A DNA stretch of 64,000 bases, from positions 9,176,998 to 9,240,997 of the forward strand of contig NC_088791.1 in NCBI RefSeq assembly GCF_011386835.1. The letters run 5' to 3'. The stretch comes from Chrysemys picta bellii. Taxonomy: Eukaryota; Chordata; Testudines; Emydidae. This document shows positions 45,243 to 55,949 of the stretch, piece after piece. The notes under the pieces were generated by a model. That model had not been told where the DNA came from. It saw only the letters and a program-made list of their open reading frames with translations, and did not search any database. The position numbers and the translations under genes were made by a program. Positions within the stretch are counted from its first letter, which is position 1. Each line of letters begins with the position of its first letter.

Positions 45243-47185
45243 AACAAAATATTAGTCTTCCATCTTACATGATGGATGAACAGAGAGGTCCTAGTCCCTG
45301 GCGGTTTATAAGAATTTGGGCTTGGGGACTGTTCCTTAGATGCTTCTTTGGGCAAGAAGAAATACAAATAATGGATGGTAAGAATGGGAGTAGGGAATGA
45401 ACACTGAGTTTCTATTTGGGACACAAGTCTATTCACAGTTCAGAGGCCCCTTGGTACATGAACACAAAAAGCAATTGCCGGATGAGAAAATATGGAGGAA
45501 AGGGATATTGGAAAGATAATGGAAAGCATAAAAGTGTGATAGCTCACAAGAGAAAAAAAAGCCACACACAATAATACATGACAAAGGAAAAAGACAGCTG
45601 AACTTTCTGGACAACATGGCAAATAAATATCAACAACCTAGAAGGTTTTAACTGCCCAGTTGTATGAATAAAGACAATGCTGACATTTAAAAGGGAGAGA
45701 ATTTATTTAAAAAACAAACAAACAAGAAATTCAATTTCATGGAAGACAGGAAAGTAAAATGACTAAGAGATGGTTTAAATGTGTATGGCCAGATCCAAAT
45801 TGGCACAGCTCCACTGAAGTCAATTTAGACCTGACTTACAACAGTGGGGGGTCTGACCTATAATGTTTGCCACTATCAGCAAGAAAAGGTGGATGGGCAC
45901 AGATAGTCTCTTACTGCTGAAATTTTTGTGATCAGACAAAAAAGGAAAAATATGGAGAGTGGCTTAGTGATTAGGACCCTGATTCAGCAAAGCACATAAG
46001 CATGTGCAATAACTTTAAGTGTGTGAGTAGCCCCATACCAGATAAGTGATTCTCAAGCTTCTCCTACCCGGCGGGGGGACCCAAAAACTACATGTTGTGA
46101 GTAAAATTCACTGAAATGGAATTGCGGGATTAGAGACATGGCATGATGCTGAGCAGAGGATGGGCTGAGGACAGGGAGGTTGAGGCTAGTAAAATTCACT
46201 GATGTGCACCTGGCTGTTGCTTCATCTATCCCTACTGCGAGATCAGCTCTGAAATGGAACAGATTTTACCACAGAAAGGAACACTGTGGGAGGTGGGGAA
46301 GCAAAAGAGAGGAGAAATTAGGTGCTGCTCAGGGTTGGGACAGACACAGAACAGGGTAACAGTTAAAGCAAAAGGAAACAAGCATCCTTCTCCTTCACTC
46401 ACTCCTGTGGGATTTTGTGGCCTATTTCTTATCCTATGAGGTGAAAATCAGCAGACACCCCACACACAGCCCATCGGTGGGTCATTCTTGGTGGGATGAG
46501 AAAGACCAGAAATGTATTACATGCTGATCTCAAAAGAAATTTTTCCAAAGGTTCAAAACTGACCCTGTAACATTAAAAAGTTAAGAGCAGAAATGAAAAG
46601 TTATAAAAGATGCAGTGCTAATGAAGATCTTACCTAGGGGAATATTTCAGAAATGGCTAAAGTCATCCTGAGAGAAAAACTAATAGGAATTGCCACACAC
46701 AAACAAAAAGGGTAAGGAACGAATCAAGACTAAAGACTGAAATAATTGGAACATTAACCTACAACAGGAGGCAATGTTCAGGCATGCAGGAGAATGGAGA
46801 ATGAAATACCTCCATCCTGATTGAAGCAGACAATGTTAGAACAGAAGTTTGATGAAAAAGGGAAACAAGGTAGATAGATTACTAACATGCTGCGCAAATA
46901 AACGAGTAAATAACACTTCGCATTTATACAGCACCTTTTACCAAAGGCTTCCAGAGAGCTTTATATTCAGATAGCACCACTGAAATGCAGCCACCCCTGC
47001 AGAGACAGGCAATGATCAATCACACCACACAACAGTGGGAAGGAAGGTGCATAGTAGTTAAGAAAAATGAGGAAGGTGGGCAGCTCAGTTTTTAAGGAGT
47101 CATCTAAAAAGACCATTACACTCCATTGTTCTACCTCCTGAGAAGTAAGGGGTGAGTCAACCCTTTGGTTATAGGGCCTACCAGT
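45243..47185. other. EXOC4 intron with weak repeat remnants
   Basis: Palindromic repeat remnants lie at about 45789-45857 (CAGATCCAAATTGGCACAGC) and about 45975-46040 (CTGATTCAGCAAAGCACATA). An old repeat is near 46915-47000. The rest is unassigned. Confidence 0.4.
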
Positions 47186-47189
47186 TTCA

Positions 47190-47600
47190 TAGTATCAGAG
47201 AAGTTAGAGATCAAAGAGAACTAATAGACAACACAGTCAATCTCCCTGCTAATGCAGGACTGTTTTTGTTGTTATAATACTTCTAGTTTTAAAATGTCCT
47301 AAATGATGGTACTATCGCCACTTCCCTTGGGAGACTATTAAGATCTCGCCAGTAGGTTATTCTGCTTAATATTCAACTTAAATTTTCCCTTTCGCATTTG
47401 CCTGTTAGCACTTGTATGGGAACCCCCCCCCCCTCCATGTCTTACACTAACTTCTTTTCCACCTTAATTTTACAATCATTTTAAGGTCTGTGTCCCTCAT
47501 AAGTTGTCTCTTTCCCCAGCTAGACAAATTTAGCTCTTTCAAATCTTTCCTGAATCCTACCAGCCCCCCAGATCATTCTAGTTCCTACTAACTCCTTCCG
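47190..47600 (-). repeat. CR1-like LINE 3' fragment
   Basis: Plus-strand marks CCTAAATGATGGTACTATCG, CACTTCCCTTGGGAGACTAT and TAAGTTGTCTCTTTCCCCAG, TAGACAAATTTAGCTCTTTC are the inverse of a CR1 ORF2 end (LNLSSWGKRQL-like). The fragment is 5'-truncated and diverged. A C run sits near 47424. Confidence 0.6.
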
Positions 47601-48049
47601 ATTCAGCAATGCCTTTCTGTCATGAAGTGACTGGGACTGGAAGAACCAAGATGCTGATTCCCAGAGACAGAAACCACTGCTTTCCTGCTCTGTGGAACTA
47701 CTACCTCCCTGTTCACTTGTACTCTAGCACAAAATCTTAATGGCAACCTCCACAACATTAATGAAGAATAATTTCCCAAACGCAGGGAGTGTGTGACAGT
47801 CAGATGTACCGATCTATTGATACAAGAGTGTCTAAATGTAATACTAATGTTTTGCACTGGAGTACCAGTTTCAGGAAGGGGGGGATGCATAATGATTTTC
47901 AGAGTCTGTTGGAGGTGGACGCGAAAGCCTTATGGACCGTGCTGCCAACACTGTTGTAGGCACTGTGAACGCAGCAAGGAACGTAAGACTTTTTTCTTAA
48001 TTTATTTTTCTCATGCTTTTCTGGTTTACATTTGATGGGCTGTGTCCTG
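47601..48049. other. EXOC4 intron, nothing recognised
   Basis: Unassigned sequence leading into the GC-rich repeat at about 48050. Confidence 0.35.
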
Positions 48050-49075
48050 ATTAGCATTCCCTCTAATTTTTCGCACGCATGTGCGGAATGAATTTTGTTA
48101 TGTGCAGCAATATGGAGGTAATGTGTCACACATCACCTCCATATTGCTGCACATAACAAAATTCATGTGGCAGGGGTGGGGCTGAGGGGTTTGGAGTGTA
48201 GGAGGGGGCTCAGGATTGGGGCAGAGGGTTGGCGTGCAGGGGGGTGAGGGCTCCAGCTGGGAGGGTGGGCTCCTGGGTGGGGCTGGGGATGAGGGGTTTG
48301 GAGTGCAGGCTGCCCCGGGGCTACAGTGGGGAGAGAGGACTCCCCGCAGCAGCACCTGGGCTGTGGGGGAGAGGCGCCTCCCCCCGCCACAGCAACTCTG
48401 TGGCTGGGGCCGTGGGATAGGCACCTCCCCCGCAGCAGACCATGGCCAGAGCTGGGTTGGGGTGCCTCTCCCCCGGCCACGACAGGTCCAGGCTGGGGCT
48501 GGGTTGGGGCCGGGGGAAGGTCGCCTCTCCTGCGGCCGCAGCAGGTCCGTCTACAGTCTGGGCCACCAGTGATGGTCCGTGGCTTCGGGCTCCCCAGGGG
48601 AGCCCAAAGCGGCAGACCATTCCTCACCAGCAGCCCGGCAGAGCAGCAGTGGCTGTGGGCTCCTTTCCACACACCACCCCTCACCGTCACTGGCCGACAG
48701 CTGCTGCCTGCTGGTGACGGAGGGCAGGGGCGGAGAGACAAGCCCTCAGCTGGCCGATTGAGAGGAGCGAGTAGGCGGAGGGGAGAAAGCCCTGGGCCGG
48801 TGGGCCTAGAGGAGCGCAGAGGAGGGGCCAGAGATGAGAGGAGCCAGTGCTGCGGCTGTTGGGCCACAGCGCAAGTGAAGTGGAGCGCCGCGCCAGGCCG
48901 GCGGGGCCCTTGTCGAGCGCGGGCCTGACGCCATTATAAACCCGGTAGTGTCCCAGACGGGATGGGCTGGGGGAGAGGTGCCTCTCCCTGCCGTGGCAGG
49001 TCCGGGCCTGGGGGAGAGGCATCGCTCCCCGCCGCAGCCCTGAGCACCTGCGCAGCGCTTAATAGGCTACTGCGC
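48050..49075. mobile_element. CpG-rich minisatellite-bearing DNA repeat
   Basis: The left end, GCATTCCCTCTAATTTTTCG followed by CACGCATGTGCGGAATGAAT, is a repeat start I recognise from turtle genomes. It leads through a 79-nt palindrome (48088-48166) into about 850 bp of GC-rich degenerate repeats (GGGGTTTGGAGTGCAGG, CTCCCCCGCAGCAG, CGGGGGAAGGTCGCC). CpG density is high compared with the surrounding intron. It ends near GCGCAGCGCTTAATAGGC/TACTGCGCAGCC. Open frames of up to 234 codons occur on both strands but are proline/glycine/arginine-rich low-complexity sequence, not genes. Confidence 0.55.
48088..48166. repeat. 79-nt near-perfect palindrome
   Basis: Two 39-nt arms (48088-48126 and 48128-48166) separated by a single C are complementary except at one pair (48120 A against 48134 C). 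The arms start ATGAATTTTGTTATGTGC. The palindrome sits at the left end of the GC-rich repeat. Confidence 0.96.
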
Positions 49076-49139
49076 AGCCATTTGATTCAACCTTAAGTCT
49101 TGATTCAACCTTAACTGTCACTAAACAGAGTTTGAGCGT

Positions 49140-49255
49140 ACTTTGTAGAATGTAAGGTCTTTGGAACAGAGATGGTCTCCTACCTGTCTGTACAGTAACT
49201 AGCACAATGGGGCGGCTATCATATGCAGGACCTCGCGTTATTATTGCATTACAAA
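49140..49255 (+). repeat. L2-like LINE 3' tail
   Basis: Contains AAGGTCTTTGGAACAGAGAT, CTGTCTGTACAGTAACTAGC and ACAATGGGGCGGC, diverged from the tail at 49935-50030. Confidence 0.6.
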
Positions 49256-49259
49256 GAAT

Positions 49260-49470
49260 TATTTTTTCCCATGTCTCTCAGCTTGCCGTTTTCCAAGTTG
49301 ATTCCCTGATATTTTCAGCCTATGTTTCTAATCTCTGTAGCTCCTTCTTTGTCCTGTTTCTCCGTTGTCAATGGCATTTTCAACTCCTTTCAATTTAGTA
49401 TTGCTTGCAAATTTCACCAACGTGCCATTTATAGTAAATGAAGATATTCTGTGAGACAAGAATTAACACC
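49260..49470 (-). repeat. CR1-like LINE RT fragment
   Basis: Plus-strand TTGCTTGCAAATTTCACCAA, CGTGCCATTTATAGTAAATG and CTCTGTAGCTCCTTCTTTGT are the inverse of the CR1 region around the RT catalytic box. It is heavily decayed. Confidence 0.45.
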
Positions 49471-49723
49471 AATTTCCAGAGGTAACCACAGCTTCCTCCC
49501 CAAATGGGAACATTTTACATAAACCTTTGTTTATGGGCAGTTTAGCATAACCCGGCGTTCTATGTGACAGTGTTTCTATCCAAGCCTTTTTGAGGGCAAG
49601 ATTTCATGCAACGTTGTGCCAAGTTTATCCACTGGTAACTGGATTGATTTCAGTGGAGTCACACTAGGCCAAATTCATCCCAGTTGTATTAAATGTTTTA
49701 CTAAAATACAAATATATTATACT

Positions 49724-50030
49724 TGGGTCCCCCCTTCTCTACTGCATCAAACACAAGCTGCCTGTCTTCACTCTCAAGGCCCTTCATGGCATATCCTACC
49801 AATCATCTCTCATTCAGTATTGAAATATTGACTCTCACCTCCAATGGGCCAATAATGCCAGCCTCTACCACCCACTTACCACGTTTTCAAACGAGCACCT
49901 TGGTGCTTTTTTCCATGCTGCCTCTCATGCAAGCTCTTTGGGGCAGGGACCATCTTTCTGTTCTGTGTTTGTACAGCGCCTCGCACAACAGGGTCCAGGT
50001 CCATGACTGCGGCTCCTATGTACTATGGTA
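49724..50030 (+). mobile_element. L2-like LINE 3' end
   Basis: CATCAAACACAAGCTGCCTG, CACTCTCAAGGCCCTTCATG and CATCTCTCATTCAGTATTG encode the C-terminal L2 ORF2 pattern (IKHKLPVFTLKALHG). An internal deletion joins ACGAGCACCTTGGTGCTTTT to CAAGCTCTTTGGGGCAGGGA and the 3' tail. A short palindromic MITE inserted at its 3' end follows directly. Confidence 0.75.
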
Positions 50031-50039
50031 AAACAAATA

Positions 50040-50227
50040 TACCTCTACCCCGATATAACGCTGTCCTCAGGAGCCAAAAAATCTTACCGTATTATAGGTG
50101 AAACTGCGTTATATCGAACTTGCTTTGATCCGCCAGAATGCACAGCCCAGCCCCCCCAGAGCACTGCTTTACCGCATTATATCCAAATTCGTGTTATATC
50201 GGGTTGCGTTATATCGGGGTAGAGGTG
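50040..50227. mobile_element. TA-flanked palindromic MITE (188 bp), Tc1/mariner-like
   Basis: CCTCTACCCCGATATAACGC near the left end (from 50042) and GCGTTATATCGGGGTAGAGG at the right (50206-50225) are perfect inverse copies, extending one base further on each side. TA dinucleotides flank the ends (50038-50039 and 50228-50229). Additional internal copies of GTTATATCG occur near 50108 and 50192. No protein is encoded. Confidence 0.85.
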
Positions 50228-50229
50228 TA

Positions 50230-50820
50230 GATAATAGTCTATCTCCTTTCCCTTCATCCACTGACCCTGCAGCTCTATTTTTAATATGCAATCAAGTTTG
50301 TTTGGCAAGATGTATGCTTTATGTTTTTCCACTATCCTCTAGATCTTGAGTGATTTCTCTCTCAATATGTGTTCCATAATTTACTAGGCACAGAACTATG
50401 AGATTCAGAATTAAAGAGAAATAATTGAAGAAGCAGTGATTACTGCAAAAAACATTACTATAGCTGCATTATAAGAGAAATTTAAGTGGTTAATAATGTT
50501 GCAAAACAGCCTTGATAAGTCAGCTTAATAAAAAACTACCAAAGATTCCATTGGCAAAATAAAGGATTTTCATTCAATTATATAATGGATGGTGCTGGCT
50601 AGAAATTTAACCTTTTTTTTCTTGATCAATTGAAAGGCAAGCCATCACTACATTTTTCCTTATTAAACCAAAGTTTCTTGCTCAAAGACCTCTAAGCTAT
50701 GGTATGAATCCCATGTGTGAAAGGATGGAAATGTAAACCACAAAGCTATTTGCTGTTTGGATGGCACATCCAAGAGGGGATGTATCATTAGACAGACAGA
50801 GCTGATTATCTCAAGCAAAA
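50230..50820. other. EXOC4 intron, nothing recognised
   Basis: AT-rich unassigned sequence. Confidence 0.35.
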
Positions 50821-50828
50821 GTCTAAAT

Positions 50829-51106
50829 CAGGGATAGGCAACCTATGGCACGCGTGCCGAAGGTGACACACGAGCTGATTTTCAGTGGCACTCACACTAC
50901 CCGGGTCCTGGCCACCGGTCCGGGGGCCTCTGCATTATAATTTAATTTTAAATACCTTATTTACTTTACATAAAACAATAGTTTAGTTATATATTGTAGA
51001 CTTATAGAAAGAGACCTTCTAAAAACGTTACCGGCACGCAAAACCTTAAATTAGAGTGAATAAATGAAGACTCGGCACACCACTTCTGAAAGGTTGCTGA
51101 CCCCTG
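50829..51106 (-). mobile_element. hAT MITE copy 3 (278 bp) with perfect 8-bp TSD, inverted
   Basis: The inverse orientation of the 25448 and 39206 copies, with ends CAGGGATAGGCAACC and GGTTGCTGACCCCTG. GTCTAAAT flanks both sides (50821-50828 and 51107-51114). Internal indels make it about 30 bp shorter than the others. Confidence 0.92.
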
Positions 51107-51114
51107 GTCTAAAT

Positions 51115-53490
51115 TTTTATTACTGTGTCTACATTGTAATCAGTGGAGATCAAATTAAGTGTTCAGAAACGCTCGTTTCTAAAACGAATAATTGATCACA
51201 ACTGAACTGGTGTCCCCATTTCCATAGAAAATCCAGTAGCTTTCGTATAGACTCAGCAAACTCTCACCAGTAAAAACAGGATGCTAGCTACCTCCATTCC
51301 ACCTTCATTACTGTGTGTTTTTTATTTAATAAACTTTCATCAGCTTAAATGAATGGTTGTTATTAGTTGAGCTAACAACCAAATGATAATACTCCAGAGA
51401 GATATCAGTGCTTGTTGGTGCATTAACTAAGAGTGGAGGGGCTGAGGTCAAGCATGTGTCAATGCAAATGAGGCAAATATTAGGCACTAACAGTTTAATG
51501 CAACAGACTCCCTCAGATAATGGAATTCACAGGATAAAAGGAATGAGATGAAGTTATTGATAGTACATTAAGGGAAGAAATGATAAGATGTTACAAAGGG
51601 AAAGAAACACTCCACTTATGAATTTCTACTTTCAAATATCTTTAAATCTATCATAGCAAATTAAAAAAAAAAACTGAAACAGGATCAGAAAATTGAATTC
51701 AAGAGAAACAATACAAAAACAGAACCTCTTTCCAGCTCAGTTCTAACACTTACTTAGCACAAACGCCTTCTATAAGGAAATTAATAAACCTAATAAACGA
51801 AGTCTTATCATGCCACTTTGAGGTAAACAAATAATACAAACAACATCTTAGAATAATATACCCATTTAGCATATAGGGGAACTGAGGCACAGCATTTTAA
51901 GTGCCTTGCCTGGTAAACCAGCAGCGGAGCCAGGGCTAGAATTATACTTCAACGATAAGCTCCTTGGGGCGGGGACTGTCTTTTTGTTCTGTGTTTTTAC
52001 ACCACCTAGCCCAGTGAGGTTCTATTTCATCACTAGAGCTCCTAGAAACTATGGTAATACAACATAATAAATAAGAATAAGAACTCATTACTCTCATACT
52101 CATGTGCTAATCACTAGAACATGCTCTCACCAAACTTTAGCTACAATAAAAATAAAGGACCTGTTTCTTTTCTCTCCCCAGTCAAATCCTACAGCTATCA
52201 CCAATGACAGAAATTATCAGCTATGCCGATGAGTAAAATGATTATGAATGAGTTGTTTTAACAGAGTCAGGAGGGATTTTGTTTGCTTGTTTGTCTTAAT
52301 GCTTACAGCAATGTATCCACCAAAATCCACAGGAACGTAAATTTCACATTTTCCTTTTTTAAACAGATTTCTGGCTATTTAATCAAGGCAACTTCCCAAT
52401 GGAAGGTGTGTTAGAACATGGAACGGCCTCCCCAAAAAAATGTTGGAAGTACTATTCTTTGAGTTATTTAAAGGGGACAACATTTAAATATAGCCCAAAC
52501 TCTAAATTTTGTAAAAATATGCCTCTATAAATGCTAGGACCAACAGACTATTTTTTTTAAACTCCAATGAAAACATTTGTTTTAAACAAACACATTCTGC
52601 TGAAGTGTTTGAAAGCAAAACACTGCAGCAGGAAGATGCAGAAAGCAAAACTGATGAAAACAATGAAAAACTGCCCTTACCGATTTTCATTGCCCGAGAT
52701 GAGAGAAATGCAGATAGTGAACAAAGTATATAAATAGTAACAAATGAGTTCAATTTTTTTCAAATTTTAATTATGTACAATATTAATGCCAACAAATGTT
52801 TGTTTACTATAAAGGATTTCTAGATTGACAGTTTACAACTAACCTGAGCTTTTGCTCAGGGCAACCACATACTGGCAGGACGATGCTACATACTTGCTTC
52901 AATTTCCATCTAGGATTACAGATATCCAACATTACCTTGGAACAGATTTAAAAATGTTATTAAAGCTAATGTTAAAAAAAATTATATAATACATAGGTTG
53001 GAAAAGAGTGTCTATACAACTGGGTATAGTGTTAGATTATCCACAAATAAAAAGTTAGTTTTTTAAAAGTCATATGATACATAGAATACATTATCAGCAA
53101 TAACCCAAATTTTGGTGAATAGATTTTAACAATACAGTTTAATTATTAGAATCTGAATACTTGGGTACATCACTCATGAAAAGTTGTACAGAGATTTGGT
53201 TGTGGAAAGCAAAATATATCAATGAGTGGAGATTGTCCCATATTAAGTTGGCTGTCCATTTAGAGAATACAATCCATGAGGAAAGTATTTGTTACTTTCC
53301 TGACTGCGCTTCTCATCAGCCCTCCAGCTCATCCCTCCTGATAAGACTTCTACTTCCCACCCTAACTGCCAGTGTATGCTACTAATGTGAGATGCAGGGA
53401 AAGGTATGAGATGGTTAAATGGCAACCAATTAGTGCACCTTCACCCTGGGAGTGGAAAAATAGTAGAACAATTTTCTCCTCTTTTCCCCA
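51115..53490. other. EXOC4 intron with MIR and L2 tail fragments
   Basis: A minus-strand MIR remnant is at about 51860-51950 (GGGGAACTGAGGCACAGCAT). It is followed at about 51955-52075 by an L2-type tail (AGCTCCTTGGGGCGGGGACT..GGTAATACAAC). The remainder is unassigned and AT-rich. Confidence 0.45.
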
Positions 53491-53499
53491 GGAAAACAT

Positions 53500-53965
53500 C
53501 TCAATTATTTAAAACCCTTGACTGTCTCCCCATCACCTTCCACGTCAAGGATGAGGAACTTGAACTCACATACAAGCTTCTGGGCAACCCTTCATTCCTC
53601 CCTTCTCCCCTCTATATCCCTTCTTCCTATACCTCCTGTTCCTCCATCCCAAGCCTGTGTCATGACTGATTATTTCATTGGCCTTACACTCATCTCTGCA
53701 CTTTCTTTCATGTGTCTATGAACAAGTCTCCCATTTCCCAGGAACTTCTCATCAGCCAAGTCCCACTTTAAAAATTTACTTCAGCCTCAAAGCCTCAGTG
53801 CTGGACTGCAATCTAACACACCACCACAAAGACTCTGATTTGCGCAGTGTTCTGGGTATCAGAGCTGCTTTGTCTAGTTTAGCTTGTAAGCGCCTCAGGG
53901 TAGCGGTTGTGTTGCACAGCACTAAGCAAAGCGACATGCTCAATAAATAAATAATAAATTACGCA
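53500..53965 (+). mobile_element. L2-like LINE 3' end
   Basis: The frame from 53406 encodes DCLPITFHVKDEELELTYKL, corresponding to the L2 C-terminal 'LHWLP..FRI.YK.L' region. The 3' part contains CTTGTAAGCGCCTCAGGGTA and ends CAATAAATAAATAATAAA. It is diverged, with stops. Confidence 0.55.
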
Positions 53966-55289
53966 AAAAGATAGGACAGATTCTAGAGAGCTAGGATTCA
54001 GAGATCACACAATACGGAGGCAGACGATGAACTCAACATGCATCAGCGCAACCAAAAATGACCTAATTTAACTGCAATCTAGGCTCCTATTCTGAACAAA
54101 TGATCTTAGGCTGAATGCTGTTAATCGAATGCAATAACAAACAGTAATCTTCACAAGCTCAGTTCTAGAGACTAAACTGAAGTTGGAAACAATGCGACCT
54201 GGCTTCAAGAAGTAGGTCCAGCTCTCAAGGGAAATCTTGGATGCTATTATTCACCGTAGAACGCAGAAAAGGAGAGCTACGTACTTCTCTCGCTGGCACA
54301 AGGAAACCTAAACAGGAGCACTTAATATTTGAAGGAAAAAACATAAAAAAGCTAAGAGGGTTGGCAATATTTGAAGGAAAAAACATAAAAAAGCTAAGAG
54401 GGTTGGCAAACTCTCTGACCCAATGCGATGGGGAGAAAATCTAATCTCTAACCCCCCCACAATTTTTATCTCCTCGGGTAAAATTTACACAGAATAGATA
54501 GAAAAGAGGGTCTCATGGTTTAGGCACTCAACAGAGACCTAGAAGATCCAAGTCCAGTTCCCCGCTCTGCCACAGACTCTCTTTGTGACTTGGGGCAAGT
54601 CACTTAGCCTCTCTGTGTCTCACCTGAAAAGCAGAGATAAAATAGTTTTCCCTACTTTCCCTAGGGTGCTATAAAGATAAATTAATTTATGATCGTGAGG
54701 CACTGAGACACTGGTGATGGAGGCCATATAAGGAGATAGAATAATAAAACAAACTCCCAGGGAGCACGCTGGTGTGGTTTACAGTATTCACAGTAAAGCA
54801 GGATGTGAAAAGAAATCCATCCTCGCTGCTAATTATGTAACAGTGTGCTTTGTTAAACAGCTGGTACATTCCACCATAGCGGTAGCTGTGTTCTAGTGCT
54901 GGGGGAAGTGAGTGTGTGTAAGTATACAGTTAATATAAAAGTTACCTATATAAATATTTAACACAAATCTGTTAAAAGGATAGCAAGGCTGCAAAGTCAG
55001 GCACTAAGAAGTTAGGAAATGCCAGACTCAAGGTTGCCTGTGCATCCTTAGTTTGGTCCCCTTGTGGCTTTAACACTGATACAGTCTTTAGTTACACGAT
55101 CATATACTGTTTCTTCTTCTTTAGTGTGTAATTTCTTAGGTTTAAACAAACTGAAAAACAAATTCCATCATGTGGCATTACATTGACATCACATCAGCAG
55201 GGCTGGAACCTTTAGAGCCACCGCACAGACCTCTGCCACTTGAGCTAACAGAATAACGGATAGCAACAGTAGGCTGTCATCCTCTATAT
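53966..55289. other. EXOC4 intron with a tandem duplication and a MIR
   Basis: Includes a 42-bp tandem duplication at 54324-54407 (separate entry) and a MIR at about 54528-54720 (CTCTGCCACAGACTCTCTTT..GGGGCAAGTCACTTAGCC). The rest is unassigned. Confidence 0.45.
54324..54407 (+). repeat. Exact 42-bp tandem duplication
   Basis: The unit starting AATATTTGAAGGAAAAAACA occurs at 54324-54365 and again at 54366-54407 with no mismatch. Because 42 is divisible by three, a 67-codon open frame over it shows a repeated IFEGKNIKKLRGLA peptide. Nothing else suggests that frame is a gene. Confidence 0.97.
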
Positions 55290-55590
55290 GGACCAGCACT
55301 AGAAGAGGATGAGCTGTACTGTGTCTATCTTGTTTTCTGACAGTGGCCAATGCCAGGTGCTTCAGAGGGAATTAACAGAACAGGGCAACTGTTGAGTGAT
55401 CCAGCCCGTCATCCAGTCCTAGCTTCCAGCAGTCAGAGGTTTAGGGACACCCAGAGCATGGGGTTGCATCCCTGAGCATCTTGGCTAGTAGCCATTGATG
55501 GAGCTGTCCTCACTGAACTTTTCTAAATCTTTTTTAAACCTTGTTATAGTTTTGGCCTTGACAACATCCCCTGGCAATGAGTTCCACAGA
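55290..55590 (-). repeat. CR1/L3-like LINE 3' fragment
   Basis: On the plus strand: TTTTCTGACAGTGGCCAATG, CCAGGTGCTTCAGAGGGAAT, GGTTTAGGGACACCCAGAGC and AGTAGCCATTGATGGAGCTG, followed by GGCAATGAGTTCCACAGACT. This is the inverse of the 43140-43455 element end. Confidence 0.75.
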
Positions 55591-55949
55591 CTGACTTGAC
55601 TTTTACACTTGATTTGCCATAATTTATACTCCTATTTTCCTCAGTAGGATTTGAATTGCAATTTTTAAGCGATGCTTTTTTGCCTCTGCCTCTTTTACTG
55701 TGTTGTTCTCTCGAGACTGTTCCTGTCCCAGTCCCGTCTCTCTCACTTTCACACCCCATCACCCGGGCTCTTTGTTGAAGTCACCTTGTCAGTTAGCATC
55801 ACAGCCTTTCCCTCCAGGCTCACTGTTCAAGTGAGTGCCTTTCTACTCCTCCTAATACCTGGTTCATCCCAGTGCTTTCTCCCACCCTCCTGGGTATCAG
55901 TCCACAATATACTATGTGAAGAATATCAGACCTCCTCAAGTGAATATTC

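Noticed and set aside
48163..48928. 234-codon minus-strand and 200-codon plus-strand frames
   Set aside because: Low-complexity GC-rich repeat; both strands open at once, which is expected from base composition and not from coding.
54241..54444. 67-codon frame with an internal peptide repeat
   Set aside because: The peptide repeat is a direct result of the 42-bp duplication; there is no other coding evidence.
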